Positions 24,066 to 33,051 of a stretch of DNA of 64,000 bases are shown in pieces. The translations under genes were made by a program, and so were the position numbers. Every line of letters starts with the position of its first letter. Positions within the stretch are counted from its first letter, which is position 1. Below the pieces are notes generated by a model. That model did not search any database, was not told the origin of the DNA, and saw nothing but the letters and a program-made list of their open reading frames with translations. The DNA is from Spirosoma aureum (GTDB lineage: Bacteria > Bacteroidota > Bacteroidia > Cytophagales > Spirosomataceae). The DNA lies in the NCBI RefSeq assembly GCF_011604685.1, contig NZ_CP050063.1:8659001-8723000 (forward strand), written 5' to 3'.

Positions 24066-25499
24066 ATGTTCCGAACTCGATTTTACCTTTATTTCCTGTG
24101 TGTAGCGGTTAGCATGCTGGCTTTTACCTGTGTACGCGAGTATCCAGCAACAGCTCCTTATACCCCTCCTACTACACCTACCAATCCGGGGAATCTACCG
24201 CCACAAACCCAGCCCGTTGCGCAGAATCGACTATTTATCGGTAATGATAAAGTTCGGGTGGCAATCGATCTGAACATGGGCGGGGCTATCAATTATCTCT
24301 CCGAAGCAGGCAGTTCGGAAAACATGGTTAACAACTATGATTGGGGTCGGCAATTACAAACTGCACTTTATGGCGGGCCTTTCCCCTATTCAGTGAACGG
24401 AAAAGATCCCGTTTATTTCTGGCGCAACCTGGGGTGGAACCCAGTTCAGACAGGCGATTATTACAACCACCCGGCTCGTATTGTCAGTTATCAGCAAGGG
24501 CAGAATTCGCTCTATGTTAAGACGATTCCGCTTATCTGGCCGCTCTTTGACGAACCGGCCGATTGCTTTATGGAACACTGGATTGAGCTTCAGGGCAATA
24601 CTGTACACGTGAAAATCCGCAGTACGATCAATCGTGCCGATACGGCTCAATACGATGGCAGAACCCAGGAAATGCCCTGCGTCTACCTAAATGCTCCCTG
24701 GTATCGCATGGTTACCTACACGGGTACACAGCCGTTTACCAATGGGGCCGTAACCGAATTCTCAAAGCTTGAGATGCTTAGTCATTATACCACCGAAAAC
24801 TGGACCGCACTGCTCAACGATGAAGGACGGGGTGTAGGCTTATACCAGCCAAATCAGTTCCGGTTCAAAACGAACGGCTTCGGTTCTGGGCATGTCGGGA
24901 AAGAATTTGATGTGACCAGCTATTACATGAATGCCGACCCCTTCCTGCAAATAGATCACAATGGCGTTTATGAGTTCGAGTATACACTTATCCTTGGAAC
25001 GCTGGCCGATATCCGGCAGTACGCCTACGCCCAGCCACGCCCGGAAACGGTTCCGAACTTTAAGTTTACCAAGGATCGCCAGGGTTGGTTTTACTACAAC
25101 GTAACCGATAAAGGATGGCCTATTCAAAATGAATTGAATGTCAACTGGCAACGCGCCGACACGACCAAAGCGAATTTCCGGGTATGCAGTCCATTTGTTT
25201 ATTGGAAGCCGACCGATGTTCCTAAAATTTATATTCAGGCCGCTTTCACGACAAAAGCGACTACAGCCCGACTGGTGTGGCGGAAGCCTGAAGATTACGA
25301 TTTTCTTGATGGTCCGGATCGGCAGATCGACTTCCCAATTGTGGGTGATGGTCAATTCCGAACCTATGAAGTTAATCTGAGTGGTCATTCGGGATGGAGC
25401 GGCCTTATTAATCAAATCTGTCTGCTCAATCCACAGAATAACCTTGAGAAAGGCTCAAGAATGAGGCTAAAAAGCGTTACGGTTGCTCCTGTCCAATAA
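24066..25499 (+). CDS. Large lipoprotein of unknown function, beta-sandwich-like
   Basis: A 477-residue exported protein. The signal peptide ends in a lipobox-like LAFTC (Cys22; Thr at -1 is not ideal). A Thr/Pro linker (TPPTTPTNPGNLPPQTQP) follows, then a long beta-rich region. Segments such as NDKVRVAIDLNMGGAINYLS, MEHWIELQGNTVHVKIRSTI and GVYEFEYTLILGTL resemble carbohydrate-processing or mutarotase-like beta-sandwiches. The C-terminal ~130 residues look like a separate jelly-roll, ending SRMRLKSVTVAP. No catalytic motif can be named. It is transcribed alone from the promoter at 24016-24046. Probably a surface glycan-related protein (inference). Confidence 0.65.
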   Translation: MFRTRFYLYFLCVAVSMLAFTCVREYPATAPYTPPTTPTNPGNLPPQTQPVAQNRLFIGNDKVRVAIDLNMGGAINYLSEAGSSENMVNNYDWGRQLQTALYGGPFPYSVNGKDPVYFWRNLGWNPVQTGDYYNHPARIVSYQQGQNSLYVKTIPLIWPLFDEPADCFMEHWIELQGNTVHVKIRSTINRADTAQYDGRTQEMPCVYLNAPWYRMVTYTGTQPFTNGAVTEFSKLEMLSHYTTENWTALLNDEGRGVGLYQPNQFRFKTNGFGSGHVGKEFDVTSYYMNADPFLQIDHNGVYEFEYTLILGTLADIRQYAYAQPRPETVPNFKFTKDRQGWFYYNVTDKGWPIQNELNVNWQRADTTKANFRVCSPFVYWKPTDVPKIYIQAAFTTKATTARLVWRKPEDYDFLDGPDRQIDFPIVGDGQFRTYEVNLSGHSGWSGLINQICLLNPQNNLEKGSRMRLKSVTVAPVQ

Positions 25500-25583
25500 A
25501 GCCGGGTCTGGCCCATGCACGGTTATTCTGTCAATATAAAAACCTTGGACGGAACCAACGATCAAAAACCTGTAAAAAAACAA

Positions 25584-25627
25584 TTGGGTAGTTGATTGAT
25601 CAGGAAACCTGCTCACCAACTACCCAA
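25584..25627. repeat. Inverted repeat with TTGGGTAGTTG arms
   Basis: TTGGGTAGTTG (25584-25594) and its exact complement (25617-25627) lie between the convergent lipoprotein and ferritin-like genes. Probably a shared bidirectional terminator. The arm shares TTGGGTA with the repeat at 3185-3223. Confidence 0.7.
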
Positions 25628-25644
25628 CTATTCACTCCACTTAC

Positions 25645-26415
25645 TTACGCTAAGAACGGAGTGGCAATAGCCAGCACCTGCTCTTTCGTCAGTGGCTCAT
25701 CAAATGCCCCTGTAACCTGATCGACACCAAGCCCGGTCAGATTGACAACATCGACTCCGCCTTCAACGCGTACATCTTCACCGGAATAAACAGCTGATGG
25801 CGAACCAGATGCACCCATGATCCAGCCTCTGCTGCCACCCAGATACCGAACTTTAGCTGCGTGCATAGCCTCTACAGAGTGAATCTGCAAAGCTACAGTC
25901 AGAATATCCGGTGCGCTGATCAAATTACCAGCCTGGCCTTTGTAAGCACGAACACCGGTATCTTCAAATGCCTGGGCAAGAGCCATGAAAGTCCGATAGT
26001 TCGAGAACGTATCAGGATAGGCTCCTTTGGCAGAGAAATCAAAATTAGGCTTCGGAATAGCTGCACCGCCCAACGCTGATTTCAGCAAGGCAACGTGCGC
26101 ATTTTCGTGTTTGGCAATTTGCTGGAAGGTATTCCAGCCTTCCATACCCGTAATCAGATTTGGCGAGGCCAGACCCCGATTGTAGAATTCAGCTTCGAGG
26201 TATTCCAGCGTCAGCGCGAAGTTGAGTACATCTGTAACAACGCTGCTTTGCGCATAGGCTTTGTTCAGAATGGCTCCAAAGGCTACTGGTGCAACACCTG
26301 TCAGTGCTTTTTTGAGGAAATTATGGAAAACGTGACGACGCGATACATGGTCAAGCCGTTCGTACACGTCAGCATCAACCTTCTCAATTTCAGTAAGTAT
26401 GTTTTGTAGATTCAT
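25645..26415 (-). CDS. Ferritin-like domain protein (second of a pair)
   Basis: A 256-residue four-helix diiron-like protein. The ligand pattern appears in order: E in LEYLEAEFY, HENAH in IAKHENAHVALL, E in AFEDTGVRAY, and ExxH in SVEAMHAAKV. The N-terminus (SRRHVFHNFLKKALTGVAPVAFGA) has paired arginines before a hydrophobic stretch, a possible Tat leader. The C-terminal region ends in an extension around TKEQVLAIATPF. It lies 12 bp behind a paralogous gene with the same ligand order, forming a two-gene operon. Relatives are annotated only as ferritin-like or DUF4439-type and may store iron or protect against oxidants in the periplasm. Confidence 0.83.
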   Translation of the reverse strand: MNLQNILTEIEKVDADVYERLDHVSRRHVFHNFLKKALTGVAPVAFGAILNKAYAQSSVVTDVLNFALTLEYLEAEFYNRGLASPNLITGMEGWNTFQQIAKHENAHVALLKSALGGAAIPKPNFDFSAKGAYPDTFSNYRTFMALAQAFEDTGVRAYKGQAGNLISAPDILTVALQIHSVEAMHAAKVRYLGGSRGWIMGASGSPSAVYSGEDVRVEGGVDVVNLTGLGVDQVTGAFDEPLTKEQVLAIATPFLA

Positions 26416-26427
26416 GGCTGTTTATGT

Positions 26428-27177
26428 TTAGGCACGACGTCCGTTTTTACCATTAATAATTTCCAGAACAAACGGCCGAACCAGAGACAGAACTTCTTCC
26501 GGTGTCCGTGCCTCACCCAGACCAGATGCTGCTGCAACGATATCGTCACCGGCAAAAGAGGTCGTCTGAGGATTCACCAGCTCACTGATAATTGCCGTAT
26601 GGCGAGCTTCTACCGACACAATCTTACCAGCCAGCAGCAGGTAATCGGGCGTAGTGATGTACTTTCCAGCTCCATTGTAGGCCGAAACACCGATTGCTTC
26701 AAAAACACGGGCGGTGCCAAGTACAGATGCCCGGCTACCAAAGTTAATGCTGCTGAAGTTCGGGGTCAGACCCGGAATGGCAGCACTCCCCAAAGCGGCC
26801 TTGAATAATTCACGGTGAGCGATCTCATGATCACGGATATCACTCAGAATCGCCATTTCATACCCGTTGATTCCTGAATAAGGCGTCTTGATTACCTGGG
26901 TGTAGAAAGCGGCTTCTAATTGTTCCAGCGCGTAAGCATAGTTTAATACGTTCACGTCCTTAGAACCAATGTCGCCCAAGTCGATTGCTTCACCAGCGCG
27001 AGCTGAGCCTGTGGCAACGGTTGGGTCAACAATTTGATCGTGGCAAGCACTTAATACAACACCAGCCGCTGCGGTGGCGCCCAGATAGCGCATGAACACA
27101 CGGCGTCCTAAAGCTGCCGATGCCTTACCGGTCAGGCCCTGCGGAGTTGCCGTTGGGTCATTTTGTAGTTTTTCCAT
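26428..27177 (-). CDS. Ferritin-like domain lipoprotein, Tat-exported
   Basis: A 249-residue protein. A twin-arginine leader (LGRRVFMRYLGATAAAGVVL) runs directly into a lipobox LSAC (Cys45), so it should cross by Tat and be lipid-anchored. The ferritin-like bundle carries E in LEQLEAAFY, HEIAH in IRDHEIAHREL, E in RVFEAIGVSAY and ExxH in SVEARHTAII. Folded, possibly metal-loaded export through Tat fits a diiron protein. It is the first gene of a pair whose second member is a clear paralogue. Substrate and exact role are unknown; a peroxide or iron role is an inference from the fold. Confidence 0.83.
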   Translation of the reverse strand: MEKLQNDPTATPQGLTGKASAALGRRVFMRYLGATAAAGVVLSACHDQIVDPTVATGSARAGEAIDLGDIGSKDVNVLNYAYALEQLEAAFYTQVIKTPYSGINGYEMAILSDIRDHEIAHRELFKAALGSAAIPGLTPNFSSINFGSRASVLGTARVFEAIGVSAYNGAGKYITTPDYLLLAGKIVSVEARHTAIISELVNPQTTSFAGDDIVAAASGLGEARTPEEVLSLVRPFVLEIINGKNGRRA

Positions 27178-27449
27178 TGAGCATTTTTATTGTTTAGTGG
27201 AGTTACTTCCCGACCGTCGAGAAGCTGCACTAACTACTCGAAAACAGGCTCAATGGATTTGCTTTTTCTGCCGTCGGGAGACCTTTGGAGGAGTTATTGA
27301 GCAAGTGGCCTAAAAACAACCGCTCAGTAATGATTACCAGAAAAAAATTATACTATTTGATACGCGCAAAATGCAGTTTTTCGTCGTCTCTAACCGATTG
27401 TTACAACAGAACAATGGAGATAAAATGCAGCAAAAGAGATCACACAGAT

Positions 27450-29291
27450 TTAAACGCTTTGCATCGTACTTAACTTCCGGTAGAATCCTTCGTCGAGTGT
27501 CAGTAATTCGTCATGGCGACCACGCTCAACAATACGTCCCTGATTGACGACCAGAATCTCATCGGCGTGTTGAATCGTACTGAGTCGGTGCGCAATCACG
27601 AGTGTGGTCCGATTGGCCATCAGGCGGGTCAGGGCTTCCTGAACGAGTTTTTCCGATTCCGTATCGAGAGCCGATGTCGCTTCGTCGAGAATCAGAATTG
27701 GTGGATTTTTCAGAATGGCACGGGCGATACTAATGCGTTGCCGCTGTCCACCCGACAGTTTCCCTCCGCGGTCACCGATAATAGTCTGGTAACCATTCGT
27801 CTGAGCCATAATGAAATCATGCGCATTGGCGATCCGGGCAGCTTCCATTATTTCGTCTTCAGTGGCCGCACTACCGAATGCAATATTATTGAAAATCGTA
27901 TCGTTGAACAGAATACTTTCCTGGGTTACTATGCCCATCTGTGTCCGCAACGACTCCATGGTGCAATCGCGCAGGTCCACGCCATCGATCAGAATCTGAC
28001 CTGCCGTTGGATCATAGAATCGAGGAATTAAATCAGCAATGGTCGACTTCCCGCCCCCTGACGATCCAACAAGCGCAATCGTCTTTCCCTTCGAAAGATC
28101 AAAACTTATGTCCCGCAGAACCGGCGTATCAGCGTTATAGGCAAACGACACATTCCTGACCGAAATTTCTTTCTGAAAGTTGTTCAGAGTTACCGCACCC
28201 GGCTTATCCCGAACAGTTGGCTGCGTATCAATCAACTCCAGAACGCGTTCGCCCGAAGCCAGCCCTCGCTGCGAGCCGCTAAACGCATTGGAGATGTCTT
28301 TAGCCGGACGTGTCACCTGCGAGAAAATGGCAATGTAGGAGATAAATTCAGCAGCGGTTAAATCCGATTGGCCATTAAGTACCAATGATCCGCCATAGAG
28401 CAAAATTCCAGCAACGACGGCAACGCCCATCACTTCCGAAAACGGCGATGCCAATTCGCGCCGATTGGCCAGCGACCGAACAGCCTGTCGGTACCCTTCG
28501 TTTTCCTGCCGAAACTTATCCAGAATGAACCCTTCAGCCACGAACCCTTTAACAACCCGCATTCCGCCGAAGGTTTCGTCCAGTAAGCTCACCAGACTAC
28601 TTAATCGCTGTTGGCCTTCCTGCGCATCACGTTTCATCCGACGAACAAGCGTAGCAATAAAACCGCCGGAAATTGGAATCACGATGATAGCAAACAGAGT
28701 CAGTTTGACCGAAATGCTCAACAGGGCAATGATGTATCCGATCAGCAAAAACACTTCTTTCGAAGCCGCCGAGAGTGTGTTGGCAATGGAGTTTTCGACC
28801 TCCTGTACATCGGTCGTTATGCGGGAAATAAGATTTCCTTTGCGCTCATTGGAGAAAAACCCAAGTTGTAAGCGGAGTGTCTGCCCAAATACAGCTTCCC
28901 GAAGTTTAGCCACCATCCGTACCTTAAAGGACTCAAGCTGCCGTACCGACAAATATTTGAACAGGTTATTGAACAATACAGACAGAACAATAACGACACA
29001 AACGAACCGAAGCGTACCGACCTGGCCGTATGTATAAAAAGCCTGCGCAAAATAGTAATTAAAGACACGGGCTGGCGAGGTAACCACTGAAATCAGCGAG
29101 GGCGCTGGCTGGCTCAATAGTTGCTGCATCTGTTTGGTATCGACCTGGTTGAACAGGGTACTCAGCAACGGAATGAGGAGGGCAAAATTCAAAACACCAA
29201 ACACACTGGACATCAGCGACGTCAGCACAAATGGCGTCAGGAAGCGACCCAGCGGCCTGGCAAACGAGAGTAAGCGAAGATATGTTTTCAT
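27450..29291 (-). CDS. ABC transporter, fused permease-ATPase (MsbA type)
   Basis: A 613-residue half-transporter: six membrane helices in the first ~320 residues, then the ATPase. The ATPase shows Walker A GSSGGGKST, signature LSGGQRQR, Walker B ILILDEATSALD and the H-loop AHRLST. It works as a homodimer in the inner membrane and exports lipids or glycolipids; MsbA itself flips lipid A. It overlaps the preceding glycosyltransferase gene by 4 bp (ATGA), so both are one translation-coupled unit, probably making and exporting a glycolipid. The exact substrate is not visible. Confidence 0.9.
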   Translation of the reverse strand: MKTYLRLLSFARPLGRFLTPFVLTSLMSSVFGVLNFALLIPLLSTLFNQVDTKQMQQLLSQPAPSLISVVTSPARVFNYYFAQAFYTYGQVGTLRFVCVVIVLSVLFNNLFKYLSVRQLESFKVRMVAKLREAVFGQTLRLQLGFFSNERKGNLISRITTDVQEVENSIANTLSAASKEVFLLIGYIIALLSISVKLTLFAIIVIPISGGFIATLVRRMKRDAQEGQQRLSSLVSLLDETFGGMRVVKGFVAEGFILDKFRQENEGYRQAVRSLANRRELASPFSEVMGVAVVAGILLYGGSLVLNGQSDLTAAEFISYIAIFSQVTRPAKDISNAFSGSQRGLASGERVLELIDTQPTVRDKPGAVTLNNFQKEISVRNVSFAYNADTPVLRDISFDLSKGKTIALVGSSGGGKSTIADLIPRFYDPTAGQILIDGVDLRDCTMESLRTQMGIVTQESILFNDTIFNNIAFGSAATEDEIMEAARIANAHDFIMAQTNGYQTIIGDRGGKLSGGQRQRISIARAILKNPPILILDEATSALDTESEKLVQEALTRLMANRTTLVIAHRLSTIQHADEILVVNQGRIVERGRHDELLTLDEGFYRKLSTMQSV

Positions 29292-30382
29292 TGGTTATGC
29301 AAAGGTAATCTATCTCCAGCTATCAACCCTTCATACAACTTCCAGTACTCTGCGGCCACGGCTGGCCAGCTAAATCCGGCGGCCCGTTTGCGTAATCGCT
29401 CCTGCCGAAGCTCATTCTGCCCAAAATCATGCAATCCATCATGGATGAGTTTAGCCATATTTTCCGGTTCGAAGTTTTCAAAGTAATAGGCTTCTTTGCC
29501 CCCAACTTCGGGTAAGCTCGTCAGATTGGAAATGAATACGGGTTTCCCAAACGTCATGGCTTCGGCAACGGGCAAGCCAAACCCTTCCGACAACGACGGA
29601 AACAAAAACGCTTCACAGTGTTCATAGAGCCATAATTTGGTCGCTTCATCCACTGGGCCGGGCATCAGCAGGCGGTCGGAAAGACCCAGTTTTTGAGCCT
29701 GTTCGCGAATGTGTTCCGCGTAAGGATGCCGGTCGGGCCCAGCCAACACGAGTCGATAATCGGGAAAAGCTTCGAGTAACGGTAGCAGCGTATGAACGTT
29801 TTTTTTCGGATGAATAACACCCACGAATAGAAAAAAGGGCGAATCGGTAAAGGAGCGAATGGCTAAATCGGATGGTAGTTCAGTTGGTGTTTTAGCAGGA
29901 TCGACAGCAACACCAGTATAGACGACTTTAAGTGGCAATGTTTCCGGAATCCGCAAATGCTCCCGCACGACCGAGGCTGTGTAGGCCGATCCAGCCGTTA
30001 ACAACGCTGCCCGGTTTATTTTACGCTGAAGACGAGCCAGTTTACGCGCTTTTTTATCGACGGAATAATCAGCCCGCTCCAGAAAATTAAGGTCATAAAT
30101 TGTCAGAATCAGCTTTGACCGCAATGGCAAATACATCGAATCCTGGTGCAGACAGTGCCAGACATCATAGTTTCCGGAAATCCATAGCTTCTGCCGCCAG
30201 GATGCTTCGATATAATTTACCGCATTTCCGAAAACACCACTTTGGCCTTTCGGTACCAGAAACGTTATGTTCCATGAGTCGGGGCGCTGGCGAACAAGTT
30301 CATGGCCAAGATGCAGACATACCTGCCCAAGGCCGCTATTCAGGTCGCGCAGACGCTCGGCATCGATAAAAATAGAAGGCAT
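29288..30382 (-). CDS. Glycosyltransferase, GT4 family
   Basis: A 364-residue GT-B enzyme. The C-terminal donor-binding half has the GT4 signature FLFPSLSEGFGLPVAEAM (EX7E), preceded by FFLFVGVIHPKKNVHTLL. The N-terminal acceptor half includes LNSGLGQVCLHLGHEL and WHCLHQDSMYLPLRSKL. It transfers an activated sugar to an acceptor on the cytoplasmic side of the membrane, probably in lipopolysaccharide or another envelope glycan. Its stop overlaps the start of the MsbA-type exporter. Confidence 0.88.
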   Translation of the reverse strand: MPSIFIDAERLRDLNSGLGQVCLHLGHELVRQRPDSWNITFLVPKGQSGVFGNAVNYIEASWRQKLWISGNYDVWHCLHQDSMYLPLRSKLILTIYDLNFLERADYSVDKKARKLARLQRKINRAALLTAGSAYTASVVREHLRIPETLPLKVVYTGVAVDPAKTPTELPSDLAIRSFTDSPFFLFVGVIHPKKNVHTLLPLLEAFPDYRLVLAGPDRHPYAEHIREQAQKLGLSDRLLMPGPVDEATKLWLYEHCEAFLFPSLSEGFGLPVAEAMTFGKPVFISNLTSLPEVGGKEAYYFENFEPENMAKLIHDGLHDFGQNELRQERLRKRAAGFSWPAVAAEYWKLYEGLIAGDRLPLHNQ

Positions 30383-30403
30383 AAAGACATTTTAACGGCA
30401 AAG

Positions 30404-31741
30404 TTACACTTCCCCCGTTAAACGTTCTCCCCGAATGTAATGCCTTTCTTTACTATTGATAGGCAACTCTTCCAGAAATCTTGCCTTCACTAACATACGA
30501 ATATCATTCCTGGCAGTTTGATTTGAAACCCCTAATCGTGTCTCTACTTCCTTGATAGACAATATACTGTTAGGATCTTGCCTTAGCCATTCAACAATCT
30601 GGGCTTGACGGGGCGATAACTTTTCCTGGCGTTGCAGAATGAGTAATTGACGTTTTTCCTGATTTTTTCGATCAATGTATTTCTTCAGTTCATCATACGC
30701 CCGACTAAGCGTTTTTACCTGGTAGAGTACAAAGTAAGTAAGGTCGTTTTCATCAGCTTCAGTATACTGAAACGCCCGGTAATACTGCGCTCTTGACTGC
30801 ATGATGACTCTGGAAATAGATAAGTATTCGGTTAGCCAGTAGCCCTTGCGTAACAGATACCAATAAAATAAGGCTCTGGCCGTTCGACCATTGCCATCAG
30901 TAAACGGATGAAAATAGCCAATCAAGAAATGGATAATACTCGCTTTAACTACTGGGTGTACAAAAAAATCAGGTGTTTCATCGTTGAAAAACCGACATAG
31001 ATCATCAATAAATGTTGGCAGTGATGAATGAGAGGGAGGAGTATGAATAATATCTCCATTAATAGCATCGACCACATAAATAGTATCGTGTGATCGAATT
31101 CGACCTGATTCTTCCGGATTGTCTAGTGTATCAGCCGTCATTAGCCGATGTAATTCCATTAAATTGTTACTGGTTAAAGAATCTTTTCTTATGTCAATAA
31201 TGTGTTGAATGGTTAAATAATTATTGACAATCATTCGCTCCGACATATTTTTTGGCGGGCGCTTTTTGCGAAGCATTTCTTTAGCTACTATCCGTGATGT
31301 TATAGCCCCTTCGATCTGGCTGGATGCAATCGATTCCTCCATGATTGATCCAATCAGATAATGGTGTTTATCCACTTCACTAGCAGCCTTTGTTTGTTTA
31401 CCAGATGCGCCCGCCAGATGAAGGTCAAACTCGTGTAATTGCTTTTCCAGCGAATCTGTCTTTGTAAAATAGAATCCTTCGTGGCCAACTTCGAAATAAC
31501 GCCTATTATGGAAACGATCTTCCTTAACAATAGACCAAAGATCTATTGGTGTCAAGACATCTTTATATTCAACCGGAACCTTATATTTTACATCGCTCCA
31601 ATACAGATAGTCATCGTTAATTTTTCGAATAATACCCTTCTGATACAGCGCTGCATGAGCATCTAGACGCCCTTTTTTAATAAAGTCCTGAAAGTATTCT
31701 ATATATGATTTATAGGTTGGCGTCGGTTCTATTTTTCCCAT
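30404..31741 (-). CDS. Fic family protein with C-terminal helix-turn-helix
   Basis: A 445-residue protein. The Fic core has HPFTDGNGRTAR (catalytic His278, Arg289), which AMPylates or otherwise modifies target hydroxyls using ATP. The inhibitory helix motif SSQIEGA is N-terminal (about 140-146), the class II arrangement in which Glu144 blocks ATP. Residues about 385-435 form a winged helix-turn-helix (LSPRQAQIVEWLRQDP, IKEVETRLGVSNQTARNDIRML), so it may bind DNA. The start is ATG 31741; a frame start at 31807 adds 22 unconserved residues. The start codon lies inside the perfect palindrome 31737-31777. The gene is more AT-rich than its neighbours and may have been acquired. Confidence 0.88.
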   Translation of the reverse strand: MGKIEPTPTYKSYIEYFQDFIKKGRLDAHAALYQKGIIRKINDDYLYWSDVKYKVPVEYKDVLTPIDLWSIVKEDRFHNRRYFEVGHEGFYFTKTDSLEKQLHEFDLHLAGASGKQTKAASEVDKHHYLIGSIMEESIASSQIEGAITSRIVAKEMLRKKRPPKNMSERMIVNNYLTIQHIIDIRKDSLTSNNLMELHRLMTADTLDNPEESGRIRSHDTIYVVDAINGDIIHTPPSHSSLPTFIDDLCRFFNDETPDFFVHPVVKASIIHFLIGYFHPFTDGNGRTARALFYWYLLRKGYWLTEYLSISRVIMQSRAQYYRAFQYTEADENDLTYFVLYQVKTLSRAYDELKKYIDRKNQEKRQLLILQRQEKLSPRQAQIVEWLRQDPNSILSIKEVETRLGVSNQTARNDIRMLVKARFLEELPINSKERHYIRGERLTGEV

Positions 31742-31777
31742 TATTTCAAAAATTTGGAAATATTGTGAAATAATGGG
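31737..31777. promoter_or_regulatory. Palindrome spanning the fic start codon
   Basis: CCCATTATTTCA (31737-31748) and TGAAATAATGGG (31766-31777) are perfect complements with a 17-nt centre. The fic start codon lies in the arm nearest the gene. As DNA it could be an operator for the Fic protein's own helix-turn-helix; as RNA it would hide the start codon. Confidence 0.55.
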
Positions 31778-31847
31778 CAATCTACTACATGTATAGTAAT
31801 CGAGCAATATTCAATCGATCAACGATTAACTCATCTTTGTTCAGGAC

Positions 31848-31855
31848 TATCTTTG
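31848..31855 (+). promoter_or_regulatory. Candidate -7 box of hemE
   Basis: TATCTTTG matches TAnnTTTG exactly and ends 4 nt before the hemE ATG. TTA at 31826-31828 is a poor -33. If used, the mRNA would be leaderless or nearly so. Confidence 0.35.
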
Positions 31856-31859
31856 CACC

Positions 31860-32879
31860 ATGACTTTACAGAATGACTTGCTACTCCGTACTGCTCGGGG
31901 TGAATTGACGGAACGAGTTCCGGTCTGGATGATGCGGCAGGCAGGCCGTGTACTGCCTCAATACCGGGCTGTTCGGGAGCAGGCCGGGAGTTTTATTACG
32001 TTGGCGAAAACCCCCGAACTGGCCGCAGAAGTGACGATTCAGCCGGTCGATGCATTCGACGTAGATGCTGCCATTATTTTCTCCGATATTCTGGTCGTGC
32101 CCGAAGCGATGGGACTTCCGTATGAGATGATCGAAAGTCGGGGGCCAGTGTTTCCATCAACTGTCCGCACGATGACCGACTTGAGCCGTCTGCGGGTTGC
32201 CGATGCCGAAAGTGATCTGGGTTACGTATTGGATGCCATCAAGTTGACAAAAAAAGAGCTGAATGGGCGTGTTCCGCTGATCGGTTTTGCAGGTGCGCCC
32301 TTCACCATTTTTTGCTACATGACCGAAGGAAAAGGCTCCAAAACGTTTTCGGTTGCCAAGAAACTTCTCTATACCGATCCCGACTTCGCCCACGCACTCC
32401 TTCAGCAAATTACCGACAGTACGATTGGTTATTTGCAGGCTCAGATTCGGGCAGGAGCCGATTTGGTTCAGATTTTTGACTCCTGGGCGGGCATTCTGTC
32501 GCCAGAACAATACCGTACCTTCTCTCTGCCTTACATCAAACAGATTTGCGATCTGATAACGGATGTCCCAATAACAGTCTTCGCCAAGGGAGCCTTTTTT
32601 GCCCGGCATGATATTGGGCAGTTGAGTTGCGACGTGGTCGGCCTGGACTGGAACATGGACCCACATGAATCGCGTCAGTTAATTCCGGACCGTGTCCTTC
32701 AGGGTAACCTCGACCCCTGTGTGCTTTACGCCGATTTTGCCCAGATTCGGGCTGAAGTGAAGCAAATGTTCAATTCGTTTGGGCATCAGCATTACATTGC
32801 CAACCTGGGGCACGGCATTTACCCCGACACCGACCCCGACAAAGCGCGGTGCTTTGTTGATGCAGTGAAAGAAATGTAA
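31860..32879 (+). CDS. hemE: Uroporphyrinogen decarboxylase
   Basis: A 339-residue cytoplasmic enzyme of haem synthesis that removes four carboxyl groups from uroporphyrinogen III to give coproporphyrinogen III. The signature [19 protein letters not shown] is at residues 20-38, and [15 protein letters not shown] contains the substrate-binding aspartate. Other family segments are [34 protein letters not shown] and [12 protein letters not shown]. Length is normal. No other haem genes are in the window. A -7-like box lies almost on the start codon. Confidence 0.96.
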   Translation: MTLQNDLLLRTARGELTERVPVWMMRQAGRVLPQYRAVREQAGSFITLAKTPELAAEVTIQPVDAFDVDAAIIFSDILVVPEAMGLPYEMIESRGPVFPSTVRTMTDLSRLRVADAESDLGYVLDAIKLTKKELNGRVPLIGFAGAPFTIFCYMTEGKGSKTFSVAKKLLYTDPDFAHALLQQITDSTIGYLQAQIRAGADLVQIFDSWAGILSPEQYRTFSLPYIKQICDLITDVPITVFAKGAFFARHDIGQLSCDVVGLDWNMDPHESRQLIPDRVLQGNLDPCVLYADFAQIRAEVKQMFNSFGHQHYIANLGHGIYPDTDPDKARCFVDAVKEM

Positions 32880-32889
32880 CCTGGCAAAA

Positions 32890-32936
32890 CGCCGGTTAAG
32901 GTGTAGACAATGAGTTGCTCTACAGCTTAACCGGCG
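32890..32936 (+). terminator. Hairpin directly after hemE
   Basis: CGCCGGTTAAG and CTTAACCGGCG (11-bp arms, 32890-32900 and 32926-32936) enclose an inner GTAG/CTAC pair. The hairpin begins 10 bp after the hemE stop. No long T-run follows, so termination strength is uncertain. Confidence 0.6.
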
Positions 32937-32962
32937 ACTTCTTGGACAACTTACATTCAGGC

Positions 32963-33043
32963 CTTTCGCTTCGAGCCTTGCCACCGCAACTGCGGACGGT
33001 GGTTATCACAAGTAGGATCCCGTGGCACGGCTCGAAGCGAAAG
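32963..33043. repeat. Inverted repeat between convergent hemE and rfaE1
   Basis: CTTTCGCTTCGAGCC (32963-32977) and its perfect complement (33029-33043) are followed inward by a second paired block GCCAC/GTGGC. It lies just before the rfaE1 stop, giving the convergent genes two separate hairpins. Confidence 0.7.
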
Positions 33044-33051
33044 CCTTTACA

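Noticed and set aside
24840..25415. A 191-codon minus-strand frame inside the large lipoprotein gene.
   Set aside because: The plus-strand gene has a signal peptide, a promoter and coherent strands; the opposite frame has none.
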